Assembly (NCBI GenBank): GCA_013166835.1
Contig: JABLTI010000001.1
Coordinates: 1-64,000, forward strand
Direction: 5' to 3'
From: Promethearchaeati archaeon
GTDB lineage: Archaea > Asgardarchaeota > Heimdallarchaeia > JABLTI01
Length of the DNA: 64,000 bases
Shown: in pieces, positions 9,571 through 18,855 of the stretch
Layout: every line of letters starts with the position of its first letter
How positions within the stretch are numbered: the first letter of the stretch is position 1
The notes under the pieces: model-generated
Database searches by the model: none
What the model was told of the DNA's origin: nothing
The model's input: only the letters and a program-made list of their open reading frames with translations
Program-made: the position numbers and the translations under genes

Positions 9571-12500
9571 ATGAAACCTCTCATTAGAATTCTACATTTG
9601 GAAGATAACAAAAACGATGCAGAATTAGTAAAAGAAACTCTATTGATGAAGGAAATTAATTGTGAGATAATTCATGTTGACAATGAGAAAGAGTTCATAG
9701 AAAATCTTGAAAACAATGCTTTTGATGTGATTCTAGCAGATTACAATCTTCCTTCATTCGATGGATTCACAGCTCTAGCTTTGAGTAAAAAACTTGCCCC
9801 CGATATTCCATTCATATTCATCTCAGGTGTTCTAGGTGAAGAATTAGCTATTGAAACTCTAAAAAGGGGTGCTACTGACTACGTAATCAAATCCCGATTG
9901 GAAAGATTGGTCCCATCTGTTGAACGAGCACTAAGAGAACAAGAAGAGAAAGCAAAAAGAATCCTCTTAGAAAGAGAAATAGTAGAACTCGACCAGATGA
10001 TAGGAGAATTAAGAAGCGTTTATCAGCAATTAACAAGAAGAGTTAGGGGTTTTCTCAAAATAGAATTGCCATCAGGAAAATACTCCATTGTAGATAAATT
10101 TCTGGAGGATCTAAGTGGTTATGAAATAAAAGATTGGCAGGAAACGCCGAATTTTATTAATCAAATAATTCATCCCGATTTCAAGAATTATTACAATGAA
10201 AATCTTGAGCAATTCAAAGATGGTATTGTTCCTAAGATGCTTGAATATAAAATTAAGCGAAAAGATGATGAGGAACGCTGGTGGTTGCAGTTCAATCTTG
10301 GAGCTTTTGATGCTGAAGGGCAGCTAACCTCTGTTTCAGCAGTCATTATAGATAACACTGAGGATAAAGAAGCACAAGAAAAATATCAGGATTTGTTTGA
10401 AAATGCAGTAACTGGAATGTATCGATCGGATATTCAAACTGGTGCGTTTCTTGAAGCTAATGAGAAAATGGCAGAGCTTTTTGGGTGTTCCACAATTGAG
10501 GAACTTAAGAAGCTTAGGGCAGCAGATTTCTATGTTGATGAAGACACTCGAAATTTACTAGTTGAGAAATTACTTGAAAAAGGATTTTATGAAGAAGAAA
10601 TAGTTCAAATTAAAAAAATCGATGAAACCTCCTTATGGGTTAGCGAATCCGCAAGTATCTATCCTGAGGAAGGTTATATACAAGGAATCCTAATTGATGT
10701 AACGGAAAGGAAGAAAGCACAAGATGCCTTAATTAGAGATCGCAAGGCTTTTCAATTAATCGCTGAAGCAGCAGTTCAAGCTACTACTACCGAAGAATTG
10801 TGTCAAGTTGTTTTAGATGGTTTAGCTGAAACTTTTTCTTTTGATGCTGGAACTATTAGATTATATAATCCTGAAGATGAAATGTTGTACCCGATAGCAA
10901 TTTTTGGAGTTACAGTAGAGGAAAAGGAAAAACTAAAAGTGATCTCACTGCAAGATGAATCGCATGTAGGTGCACATGTAGCAAGAACTAAGCAGGCAAT
11001 TTTCGCTCCTGACATTATGGATAGTAATTTTCTAAGTAGTATACCACCCCAATTACAAAATTTCTCTGTTAGAGCAAACATAACCTGGCCAATAATTACT
11101 GCTGGGGATGAACTGCTAGGTATTTTGCAATTAGTAAATCATACTCCAAAAATGATTCCTGAAGATGATAGAACTCTTTTTGCTACAATTGCAGATATGC
11201 TAGCTTCAGCACTTGAATACCGTAAAGCAGAAGATGCTTTAAGAGATAGTGAAGAAAAATTCAGAGCTTTTGCAGAGCAATCACTATTGGGTGTTGCACT
11301 AACTAAAATTGATGGGGATTTTCTCTACATTAACAATGTTATTCTTGCAATCTCAGAATATACTCGAGAAGATTTCGAGTCAAGTAAAGTCCGTGACATT
11401 ACTAAAAAGATGTTCTCTTGGCAAGATATAGAACGCTTCAGAGAACAAATTGCAGTAGCGATGGGAGATAATCCAAGCACCTCGAAGATTGAAGAATATC
11501 AACTTACTACAAAAAGTGGAAAATTAAAATGGGTTGCCATACATCTCACACCAATTTTCATTAAAGATGAATATGTTACAGGTGCTGTTGTTTTAGAAAT
11601 AACTGAACAGAAACGTGTTCAACTAACATTAGAAAGAGAAAGAAAAGCATTTCATCTTTTAGCGGAAGCTACAGTGAATGCTAATGATTTAACTGATTTG
11701 TGTCAGCGAATCCTCATAGGATTAACCGATTTATTGCAATACGATAACGGTACTTTCAGATTATATGATAAAGACACGCAAGAGCTTATTCCAATTGCGG
11801 TTGTTTTACAGGATATAGATAAGCAAAGTTTGATTAAACCGTTGAATATTAATGATGAAAGTTATTTGAATACCTATGTAGCTAGAACAAAAGAACCTAT
11901 TTTTGCTCCCGATGTTACTAAACATCCTATTACCAAACAATATCATGAGCGATTGGAACGTTTTGATGCTCAAGGGAATATTACTTGGCCTATTCTAAAC
12001 GCCTTAGGAGAACTTATTGGAACATTACAAATTGTCTCAAATAAACCAAAAGAAATTCCTGAGGAAGATAAGTTTTTCTTTGAGACTATTGTAAGATTCT
12101 TTGCAACAGCCCTTGAAAGAATGTGGTCTGAAGAAGCATTACGAGAAAGTCAAGAATTGTATAGTCGTCTAATTGAAACTTCTCCATTTGCCATTATTAA
12201 CACTGATTTAGAAGGAAAGATAATTACTCTTAATCAGCAAGCATTGAATATTTTAGGGATTACCAATGAAGAGGAAATCTTGGGATCTGATTTCTTCAAT
12301 TTTATTGTACTGGAAGATAGATCAAAAGCAAAGCTTGATGTTCATCTAGCTGCTGAAAAGGGTCTTTTAAGAAATGTCGAGTATTCATTGAAGAATAATT
12401 CTAATCAAATTATCCCATTTGAAACAAGTATCTCAGTAATCCTCAATGATGAACAAAATGCTGAGGCATTTATTTTCATTGGTCAAGATATTTCCTTACG

Positions 12501-13719
12501 AAAAGAAATCGAAGAACAAAGAATGCGTTTAACAAATATAATATCCTTCAGTGAACAAGTAGTTATATCTACTAATCCAAAAGGAGCAATAATTTTTGCA
12601 AATCCTGCAGTTGAGACGGTTTTTGGTTACAAACCAGAAGAGCTAGTCGGTCAATCCATCTCTCTTATGTCAGCTCCTGGTCAAGAAAACCAACAAAGGG
12701 AAATGCTAGAACAAGCAATAGGTTCCGGCAAACTCACTTTTGAGACAGTAAGAAAACATAAGGATGGAACTCTTGTACCTGTAATCATGAATCTTACTGC
12801 AAATCGAGATGAATTAGGAAATATAATATCAATAAATGGATTAATTCTAGATATTTCAGATATGAAGAAATTAGAAGAAACATTGAAGAGTCGGTACCAT
12901 GAGTTTGAAGTACTGAACAAAGTTATTTCTGCTGGTTACAAAGCGGAAAATCTTGAGCAGTTCTTTGATTTTGTTCTAAATACAATTCTAAGTTCACTTA
13001 ATTTCACAGGCGCCGCAATTTATATTCTAAATCAAATAAGCAAAAACGCTGAATTAAAACGCTCTATTGGAATGCCAAAAGCTTTTATCAAAGACCTGCA
13101 AACAATCGACATTAATTCACCGCAATATAAGCAATTATTTGTTGTTGGTGAAACCTACTTTCTAGAGAATTTTGGCTCTGTAGGACAACATTCAAATGTT
13201 GGAGGTATTAAGTCTATAATTTCTGTTCCATTCTTTTCCAAGAATGTTGTAATTGGATCATTATTGCTTTCTTCAAAAGAACAAAGAACCATCTCAAGTG
13301 AAAATCAAAGTGTTTTGGAAGCAATTGGTAGGGATATTGGAACAGCCATAGCGAAATTCATAGTTGAAAAAGAATTGGTAGCAAAACAACTAAGCCTAAT
13401 GAATATTTTTGATGCCTTAAATGAATTGCTAATTGTTATAGACAGTAGCTCTGGTCGACTTGTTATGGCAAATAATACCGCAAAGGAAGAATTCGATTTA
13501 TCTGATAAGAAATTATTAGAAATGACAATTTCTGATTTACATGCAACATCATCAGATGATGATAGTAATGAAAAAATCTTATCATTGTTGAACAACAAAT
13601 CTGGTGAATTCTCCTTACCTCTTAAAATAAGTGGTGGAACCATCATGGAATATAAAATATCATACTTCCTTTATACAATTAATAACCGCGATGTTTTTGT
13701 CTGTCTATTAAGGGAATAG
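9571..13719 (+). CDS. Giant response-regulator sensor protein REC-PAS2-GAF-PAS-GAF-PAS2-GAF-PAS
   Basis: About 1382 aa, paralogous along most of its length to the preceding gene. An intact receiver domain (LHLEDNK, LADYNLPSFDG, FISGVLGEE, DYVIKSR) is followed by a PAS1 nearly identical to the neighbour's (VRGFLKIELPSGKYS), PAS2, GAF, PAS, GAF, PAS, PAS, GAF and a C-terminal PAS. Relative to its neighbour it has one extra GAF and a different middle order, suggesting module shuffling after duplication. No kinase or other output domain. The ATG at 9571 aligns with the paralogue; the GGTG just upstream serves as ribosome-binding site, so the GTG at 9559 is not used here. It ends 8 nt before the convergent RHH-like gene. 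Confidence 0.85.
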   Translation: MKPLIRILHLEDNKNDAELVKETLLMKEINCEIIHVDNEKEFIENLENNAFDVILADYNLPSFDGFTALALSKKLAPDIPFIFISGVLGEELAIETLKRGATDYVIKSRLERLVPSVERALREQEEKAKRILLEREIVELDQMIGELRSVYQQLTRRVRGFLKIELPSGKYSIVDKFLEDLSGYEIKDWQETPNFINQIIHPDFKNYYNENLEQFKDGIVPKMLEYKIKRKDDEERWWLQFNLGAFDAEGQLTSVSAVIIDNTEDKEAQEKYQDLFENAVTGMYRSDIQTGAFLEANEKMAELFGCSTIEELKKLRAADFYVDEDTRNLLVEKLLEKGFYEEEIVQIKKIDETSLWVSESASIYPEEGYIQGILIDVTERKKAQDALIRDRKAFQLIAEAAVQATTTEELCQVVLDGLAETFSFDAGTIRLYNPEDEMLYPIAIFGVTVEEKEKLKVISLQDESHVGAHVARTKQAIFAPDIMDSNFLSSIPPQLQNFSVRANITWPIITAGDELLGILQLVNHTPKMIPEDDRTLFATIADMLASALEYRKAEDALRDSEEKFRAFAEQSLLGVALTKIDGDFLYINNVILAISEYTREDFESSKVRDITKKMFSWQDIERFREQIAVAMGDNPSTSKIEEYQLTTKSGKLKWVAIHLTPIFIKDEYVTGAVVLEITEQKRVQLTLERERKAFHLLAEATVNANDLTDLCQRILIGLTDLLQYDNGTFRLYDKDTQELIPIAVVLQDIDKQSLIKPLNINDESYLNTYVARTKEPIFAPDVTKHPITKQYHERLERFDAQGNITWPILNALGELIGTLQIVSNKPKEIPEEDKFFFETIVRFFATALERMWSEEALRESQELYSRLIETSPFAIINTDLEGKIITLNQQALNILGITNEEEILGSDFFNFIVLEDRSKAKLDVHLAAEKGLLRNVEYSLKNNSNQIIPFETSISVILNDEQNAEAFIFIGQDISLRKEIEEQRMRLTNIISFSEQVVISTNPKGAIIFANPAVETVFGYKPEELVGQSISLMSAPGQENQQREMLEQAIGSGKLTFETVRKHKDGTLVPVIMNLTANRDELGNIISINGLILDISDMKKLEETLKSRYHEFEVLNKVISAGYKAENLEQFFDFVLNTILSSLNFTGAAIYILNQISKNAELKRSIGMPKAFIKDLQTIDINSPQYKQLFVVGETYFLENFGSVGQHSNVGGIKSIISVPFFSKNVVIGSLLLSSKEQRTISSENQSVLEAIGRDIGTAIAKFIVEKELVAKQLSLMNIFDALNELLIVIDSSSGRLVMANNTAKEEFDLSDKKLLEMTISDLHATSSDDDSNEKILSLLNNKSGEFSLPLKISGGTIMEYKISYFLYTINNRDVFVCLLRE

Positions 13720-13727
13720 GAATTTGA

Positions 13728-14612
13728 TTACGCAATTTTAGTTTCTTTACATTGTATGGCACGTGAGAGAACAATTAATCGTGGGATGCTCGACGGGAGA
13801 ATGACTTGGTCGCATTTAATTAGTCTAATAACAGTTTTGAGAAAAAGATCTTGACCTATATCTTTGGCGAATTCAATTTTGGGGATGCTATAAATAATCA
13901 GCCCTCTTTTACCTAGAACTTCTAGATCCGTCTTTGAAATAAAGAGTTCTTCCTCTTCTCTCACAACCAAAACTTCTCGATCTTCAATAGTTGATAAGGT
14001 TTCACTAATATCAAAGAAAGTAATAGCATGAGCTAAAATCTCAGAAAAATACTCTCCAGTTGTTTTCCCTTTATCTTTAGCATTAGAAACAAACTCGTCA
14101 TAGAGCTTAATTGAAACATTTCTAATTGTAATGTCTTTGAGTTGATCTTTGTTCGATGGATGAGTATATGCTCTTCGCTTTCGAATAATTCCAAGCTGGA
14201 TAATTTTAGGGATATCTCCCAAAAAACTGGTTTTGCATTTTCGAATCAATCTAACGTGTTTTACAAGGGTCGCTGCATCAACGTCTTTCTCAAAGGTTAG
14301 ATCATTAATCTTACTAAATAAAAACATCGTTTTCTCCCCCGCAGAGATGAGATCCTTTTTTGAAACAACCAGCTTTTCTAAATCCCTGATGATTTCAGGA
14401 GCTTTTCCATGACGCGGAGGTCTATGTCTGTCAATAAATTTGCGCCAAGGTTGTTTGTCAATCATAATAATACCGTCAAAAGCATCACCTGCTGATAATC
14501 CGTGTTTCTTTGCATGAACGGTAAATTCCTCGTATAATTCCTTGTTCACTCCACGTAAGGTGATATCTTTCATTTCCCCAATATCTTTCTTCACAACAAA
14601 CATTTTTGACAC
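13728..14612 (-). CDS. Internally duplicated ribbon-helix-helix-like regulator
   Basis: 294 aa made of two copies of one unit of about 140 aa. Each starts with a ribbon-helix-helix-like segment (KDITLRGVNKELYEEF.. near residue 15; KDITIRNVSIKLYDEF.. near residue 150), in which the strand KDITxR and the G-S/T-xG helix turn match the RHH pattern. Each then has a second shared part (LVVSKKDLISAGEK / LFISKTDLEVLGKR, then HVRLIRKC / VIRLIKC, then DIPKIIQLGII / SIPRLIVLSRAI). RHH proteins act as dimers, so one chain may carry a pseudo-dimer. It is divergent from an ABC exporter, and the intergenic DNA holds two near-identical repeats. Start is the GTG at 14612 or the ATG at 14603. The regulator role is inference; the second domain is unknown to me. 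Confidence 0.7.
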   Translation of the reverse strand: MSKMFVVKKDIGEMKDITLRGVNKELYEEFTVHAKKHGLSAGDAFDGIIMIDKQPWRKFIDRHRPPRHGKAPEIIRDLEKLVVSKKDLISAGEKTMFLFSKINDLTFEKDVDAATLVKHVRLIRKCKTSFLGDIPKIIQLGIIRKRRAYTHPSNKDQLKDITIRNVSIKLYDEFVSNAKDKGKTTGEYFSEILAHAITFFDISETLSTIEDREVLVVREEEELFISKTDLEVLGKRGLIIYSIPKIEFAKDIGQDLFLKTVIRLIKCDQVILPSSIPRLIVLSRAIQCKETKIA

Positions 14613-14630
14613 ATCTTGATTCGACTATGA

Positions 14631-14654
14631 TATGTATTATTTGTGTGATATATT
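14631..14654. promoter_or_regulatory. 24-bp operator-like repeat, copy 1 (regulator side)
   Basis: Begins TATGTATTATTTGTGTGATA and matches copy 2 (14687-14710) at 22 of 24 positions. Inside, the unit TGTATTATT-TGTGTGATA repeats with a 9-bp period. On the minus strand it contains AATATATC, a TATA-like box about 25-30 bp before the regulator's start, so binding here would act on the regulator's own promoter. The repeat is seen in the sequence; the operator role is inferred. Confidence 0.65.
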
Positions 14655-14686
14655 AACATTTTGTTTGATTGGACAAAAGAGTTAAA

Positions 14687-14710
14687 TATGTATGATTTGT
14701 ATGATATATT
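14687..14710. promoter_or_regulatory. 24-bp operator-like repeat, copy 2 (ABC exporter side)
   Basis: Begins TATGTATGATTTGTATGATA, in the same orientation as copy 1 and 56 bp away centre to centre. The 9-bp direct repeat is exact here (TGTATGAT-T-TGTATGAT). A few bases on, TTGTTTGA also occurs after copy 1. It overlaps the AT-rich TATA region of the exporter operon, 45 bp upstream of its ATG. Confidence 0.65.
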
Positions 14711-14754
14711 GTTTGAAAAAAAGTAAATGAAATAAAAACAATGGAGCCGTAAAT

Positions 14755-16635
14755 ATGGCAACAAAAGAAGTAAAAAAAGTAACAATAGAATATAACGATT
14801 ATAAACCACAAAAACTTGCAACTGAAAAATACAAATCAGCAAATCAATGGTTTTGGTCTGGGTTAGTACGGTATCCAGGATTAATGTTTACTTCCATGTT
14901 TATAATAATCTTAAATGCTGTAATCAGTGTGTTACCCGGAATCTTACTTGGGTTAGCACTAGATATTTTGGCGGTTGGCGATGATTATTTTAAAACCGTT
15001 GTATTCTCCATTATTGGCGTTGCTTTATTGAGTTGGTTGACTTCCTCATTAAGTGCATATTTATGGAGTTTGGCTAGTTATCGTTTTGAGCGAGATATAC
15101 GACAAGAGTTTTTTGATGTCGTTCAAAATCACTCCATGGCGTTTCATGATGAACATGATTCCGGTGTCCTTTTATCAATGGGAATGAATGAAACAAATCA
15201 AATTCGTTTTTCCTTTACTCCCTCTCTTCGACACTTACTAAATTCATTTCTAAGCATAATTGTTGTTTGTATCTATTTCTTCATTAGAATCCCAGTTGGT
15301 TCAAAAACAATTGGTGTTGCAGATTGGAGAATAGGTCTAGGTATTGTATGTAGCTTTATTATCTATCTTGTTTTAGCCTGGATATATGCTCGAAGAATTG
15401 GTCCTATCCGTAAAGAATTAGCAACAGAACTCGGTAACGTTTCTTCTACATCTCAAGAAACCTTCAGAGGAATTGAGGTTGTTCGATCCTTTGACAGTGA
15501 AACTATAGAAGAAGAGAAATTCACCAAACAAAGTTTGCGACTAGCTGATAAAATAAAACAAGAGGGATTTCTAAGTGCCTTTTATTGGCCAGCTTTGATC
15601 ATGGTAATCGCTACTGCTGTAGTTTTTGGTATTGGTCTTTGGATGGTCTCCAAAAATGATGGGTCCATGAGTATTGGTCAAATAACCTCTATGCTTTCAC
15701 TCCTCCTACAATTAATTATCTTGAATTTCATGGTTCCAATGAGGTTGCTTGGACTTCAAGCAGGTAGGATGAATGCAAAACGAATTTGGGATGTCATGAC
15801 ATTCGCAGATCCTCTAGTTGAACCAATTAAATCACCTGAAGCTGATTGGTCTAGAGACTTAATTTTCGATGATGTAACCTTCTCCTATCCTGGGAAGAAA
15901 AAGAATGTATTGGAGAATGTTTCATTTAGTATTCCTGCTGGTTCTCGAGTTGCTCTTCTGGGCGGTCCCGGGTCGGGTAAAAGCACTATTTTGAAACTCT
16001 TGTTGCGACTTTATGATCCTGATAAAGGTTCAATCCGATTGAATGGTGTGAGTTTTGAGGAAATGCATACTTTCGATGTCAGAAAGGATGTTACCCTTGT
16101 TGAGCAAGATATTTTCTTATTTGGGACATCATTTAGAGAAAACATATCCTTCTCCAAACCTGATGCTACAATCGAAGAAATTCAAACTGCTGCAAAGAGA
16201 GCTCAAATTGCTAAGTTCATTGAGTCAACTCCTGGTGGTTATGAAACTCTCATAGGTGAACGAGGGGTTGATTTATCTGGAGGCCAAAGACAAAGAGTAG
16301 CAATTGCTCGAGCTTTGTTAGCAGATCCCAAACTGCTCTTACTAGACGATTCCACCAGTGCAGTCGATATCAAAACTGAAGTTAGATTGCAGCTAGCTAT
16401 GGCGGAGTTAATCAAGGGGCGAACATCAATCGTTGTCACTCAAAGATTATCAACTTTAGTTGACTCTGATTTAATCATTTTTCTCGATAAAGGCAAGATC
16501 ATCGATATTGGTTCCCATGATGAGTTACTTCGTCGATGTGAAGAATACCAGTTTATGATTAGCTTACTCCCAGTTGGATCGCAATTAATCGAGGATGCGT
16601 TAAAACACAACAAAAGAAATGGAGGAAACAATTAA
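14755..16635 (+). CDS. ABC exporter half-transporter, degenerate-site subunit
   Basis: 626 aa: an N-terminal six-helix type IV exporter membrane domain (about residues 40-345) and a C-terminal nucleotide-binding domain. Walker A is GGPGSGKST (near 403) and the signature is an intact LSGGQRQR (near 508). Walker B ends LLLLDDSTSAVD with Asp where the catalytic Glu belongs (near 532), and the switch His is Gln (VTQRLST, near 563). So this subunit's own ATP site should not hydrolyse, as in TM287/288- or BmrCD-type heterodimers. Its stop overlaps the next start (TAATG). Ribosome-binding site GGAG lies before ATG. Substrate unknown; drug, lipid or peptide export is possible. Confidence 0.88.
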   Translation: MATKEVKKVTIEYNDYKPQKLATEKYKSANQWFWSGLVRYPGLMFTSMFIIILNAVISVLPGILLGLALDILAVGDDYFKTVVFSIIGVALLSWLTSSLSAYLWSLASYRFERDIRQEFFDVVQNHSMAFHDEHDSGVLLSMGMNETNQIRFSFTPSLRHLLNSFLSIIVVCIYFFIRIPVGSKTIGVADWRIGLGIVCSFIIYLVLAWIYARRIGPIRKELATELGNVSSTSQETFRGIEVVRSFDSETIEEEKFTKQSLRLADKIKQEGFLSAFYWPALIMVIATAVVFGIGLWMVSKNDGSMSIGQITSMLSLLLQLIILNFMVPMRLLGLQAGRMNAKRIWDVMTFADPLVEPIKSPEADWSRDLIFDDVTFSYPGKKKNVLENVSFSIPAGSRVALLGGPGSGKSTILKLLLRLYDPDKGSIRLNGVSFEEMHTFDVRKDVTLVEQDIFLFGTSFRENISFSKPDATIEEIQTAAKRAQIAKFIESTPGGYETLIGERGVDLSGGQRQRVAIARALLADPKLLLLDDSTSAVDIKTEVRLQLAMAELIKGRTSIVVTQRLSTLVDSDLIIFLDKGKIIDIGSHDELLRRCEEYQFMISLLPVGSQLIEDALKHNKRNGGNN

Positions 16636-18692
16636 TGGGGATGCGTGGACACGGCGGAGGACCTATGCGACGTTTATCAATGGAGAAGAAAAAAGCAGCA
16701 CGTCCTTTAGGAGTTTTATTGAAAGCCCTTGGAGGATATCTCGGAAAATACAAAGGTTTACTCATAACCTCTGGGTTAATTAGTCTAGTTTATGCTGGAA
16801 CCCAGATTCTAAATCCATTATTTTTATCGATGGGTATAGATTCTATAGATCCATCAAATTCAGAAATCATTACTCTATTCGGTTATGAAATGTCTGGAAC
16901 AATAGCGGTTATAGTCTTCGCTAGTTTATTTCTAGTCTTAGGATCATTAGGATTCGCAATTAATTCATTTAATACAAGAATACTCTCGAGAGTAAGAGCA
17001 TATATGGTTAATGATATGCGAACAGATACTTATAGCAAATTAATCAACTCATCAATGAATTACATAAAGAAAGAACAAAGTGGAAATATTACTGCGAGAA
17101 TAACCAGTGATTCTGATGAAGTCTCAACAGGAATACAAGTCTTCATTTCAATAGTAGTGCAATTATTCCTACTAGTAGTTACATTCTTTGTAATACTCTT
17201 TCAAATAAACTGGCAAATATTATTGATTTGTTTGGGGTCAATACCATTCGCTTTACTTCTCAGTGGAATTCTTAGTACCGTTGGAAGAAGAATAGTATTA
17301 AGAATTAGAAGAAAATTCGGAGAAGTATCTGGAAAAATGGCTGAAAGTCTTTCTGGAGTAGCTGTTAGCAAATCATTCAATCAAGAAGTAAATCTCTCAA
17401 ATCAAATGAAAGTTTTGAACCAACAATACTACAAAATGAGCATACAATTTGGAATAATGATGAACGTCATTATGCCTATTATCTCAACAGTAAGTTCTAT
17501 TGTTACCTCCTTGATTTTATACGTTGGAGGAGTAATTACCAATTTATCCTATGGAGAAATATTCCTTGGAACAATGTTAGCAGCACAATTTCTCAGACCG
17601 GTTACACACTTGTCAATGATGTTACCAACACTCCAAACATCCTTAGGAGCATTAGATAGAATTCTGGATGTAAAAGAAGCAACACCAGCAATACCAGATG
17701 CACCAAACGCAGAACAACTAAACGAGAATTACTCCATAAAATTCGATAAAGTATGGTTCGCATACGACCTAGACACATGGGTTCTAAAAGATGTTAATTT
17801 AGATGTCAAACAAGGGGAAATGGTTGCCTTGGTTGGGCATACGGGAGCCGGAAAAACGACTCTCGCAAGTATGTTGCTTACCAGGTTCTATGATATCCAA
17901 AAAGGATCAATAAAAATTGGAGAACAAGACATACGTGATGTAACACAACATTCACTCCGGCAATCCATAGGATTAATCCCGCAAGAACCATACCTCTTCA
18001 CGGCTTCTGTATATGATAACATAAAATATGGAAAACCTGATGCAACTGAAGAAGAAATCTACAAAATCTGTCAAATGATTGGTGCTGATACTTTCATCCA
18101 AGCCTTACCTGATGGTTATAATACTATAGTTAGAGAAGGCGGAAAACAACTCAGCGCAGGTCAAAGACAAATAATAACAATCGCAAGAGCAATGCTTTCG
18201 AATCCCCAAATACTCATCCTTGATGAAGCAACTTCTCGATTAGATGCTTATTCCGAATCACTTGTTCAAGATGCTCAAAGAAAACTATTCAAAGATAGAA
18301 CAACCTTTGTTATCGCTCATCGATTATCTACCATTCATGATGCTGATAAAATTGTTGTTTTTGAGAAAGGTGAATTAATGGAAATGGGTACTCATGACGA
18401 ATTAATGAAGAGTGATGGAATCTACGCTGATTTGTATGAGACTTACTACAGTTTCCAAGGTATTGATGCAATCGATATTGAAGCATTCTTAGAAGAAGAT
18501 GAAGAGGAATTTGACTTATCTCCCCAAGCTATGATGGCTTCAGGAAACATTGATCCTGAGAAAATCAAGAAAATGGTAGCAGAAGGAAAACTCCCACCTA
18601 AAGCATTAGAGCACTTAAAACAAATGCAAGAATCAGGTTCATCTGAAATGAAAGTTAAAATGATGAAGAAGAAGAAACATCCTCCACATTAG
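16635..18692 (+). CDS. ABC exporter half-transporter, catalytic-site subunit
   Basis: 685 aa with a six-helix membrane domain and an NBD. Walker A GHTGAGKTT (near 401), Walker B ILILDEATSRLD with the catalytic Glu, and switch His IAHRLST are all intact. The signature is LSAGQ, with Ala replacing Gly. This complements the partner: the degenerate site pairs the partner's Asp/Gln with this LSAGQ, while the active site pairs this Glu/His with the partner's LSGGQ. The N-terminus is Gly/Arg/Met-rich (GMRGHGGGPMRR). The last 75 residues are an acidic then Lys/Met-rich extension ending KKKHPPH, beyond the usual NBD end. One-base overlap with the upstream gene implies coupled translation. Confidence 0.88.
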   Translation: MGMRGHGGGPMRRLSMEKKKAARPLGVLLKALGGYLGKYKGLLITSGLISLVYAGTQILNPLFLSMGIDSIDPSNSEIITLFGYEMSGTIAVIVFASLFLVLGSLGFAINSFNTRILSRVRAYMVNDMRTDTYSKLINSSMNYIKKEQSGNITARITSDSDEVSTGIQVFISIVVQLFLLVVTFFVILFQINWQILLICLGSIPFALLLSGILSTVGRRIVLRIRRKFGEVSGKMAESLSGVAVSKSFNQEVNLSNQMKVLNQQYYKMSIQFGIMMNVIMPIISTVSSIVTSLILYVGGVITNLSYGEIFLGTMLAAQFLRPVTHLSMMLPTLQTSLGALDRILDVKEATPAIPDAPNAEQLNENYSIKFDKVWFAYDLDTWVLKDVNLDVKQGEMVALVGHTGAGKTTLASMLLTRFYDIQKGSIKIGEQDIRDVTQHSLRQSIGLIPQEPYLFTASVYDNIKYGKPDATEEEIYKICQMIGADTFIQALPDGYNTIVREGGKQLSAGQRQIITIARAMLSNPQILILDEATSRLDAYSESLVQDAQRKLFKDRTTFVIAHRLSTIHDADKIVVFEKGELMEMGTHDELMKSDGIYADLYETYYSFQGIDAIDIEAFLEEDEEEFDLSPQAMMASGNIDPEKIKKMVAEGKLPPKALEHLKQMQESGSSEMKVKMMKKKKHPPH

Positions 18693-18707
18693 ATTTAGTT
18701 AGTTAAG

Positions 18708-18736
18708 GCAACAAAATTAGCTTGTTGCTCTTTTTT
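18708..18736 (+). terminator. Hairpin plus T-run after the ABC exporter operon
   Basis: GCAACAA and TTGTTGC form a perfect 7-bp stem around loop AATTAGC, followed by TCTTTTTTCCTTTTT. It begins 15 nt after the exporter stop codon. The T-run would suffice for archaeal termination; the hairpin is an extra. Confidence 0.6.
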
Positions 18737-18855
18737 CCTTTTTATTCTCCTATAATGAATTCGCATAGAAAACATTAAATTACTCTCACATATAAATAAT
18801 CGAAGTTAATTGTTCAACTACTATCCATTTTACCTAAAGGTGGAAAAAGCATACC

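Noticed and set aside
14591-14842. 83-aa minus-strand ORF over the regulator/exporter promoter
   Set aside because: Leu/Tyr/Phe-rich run that is the reverse of the promoter and the exporter start; no ribosome-binding site.
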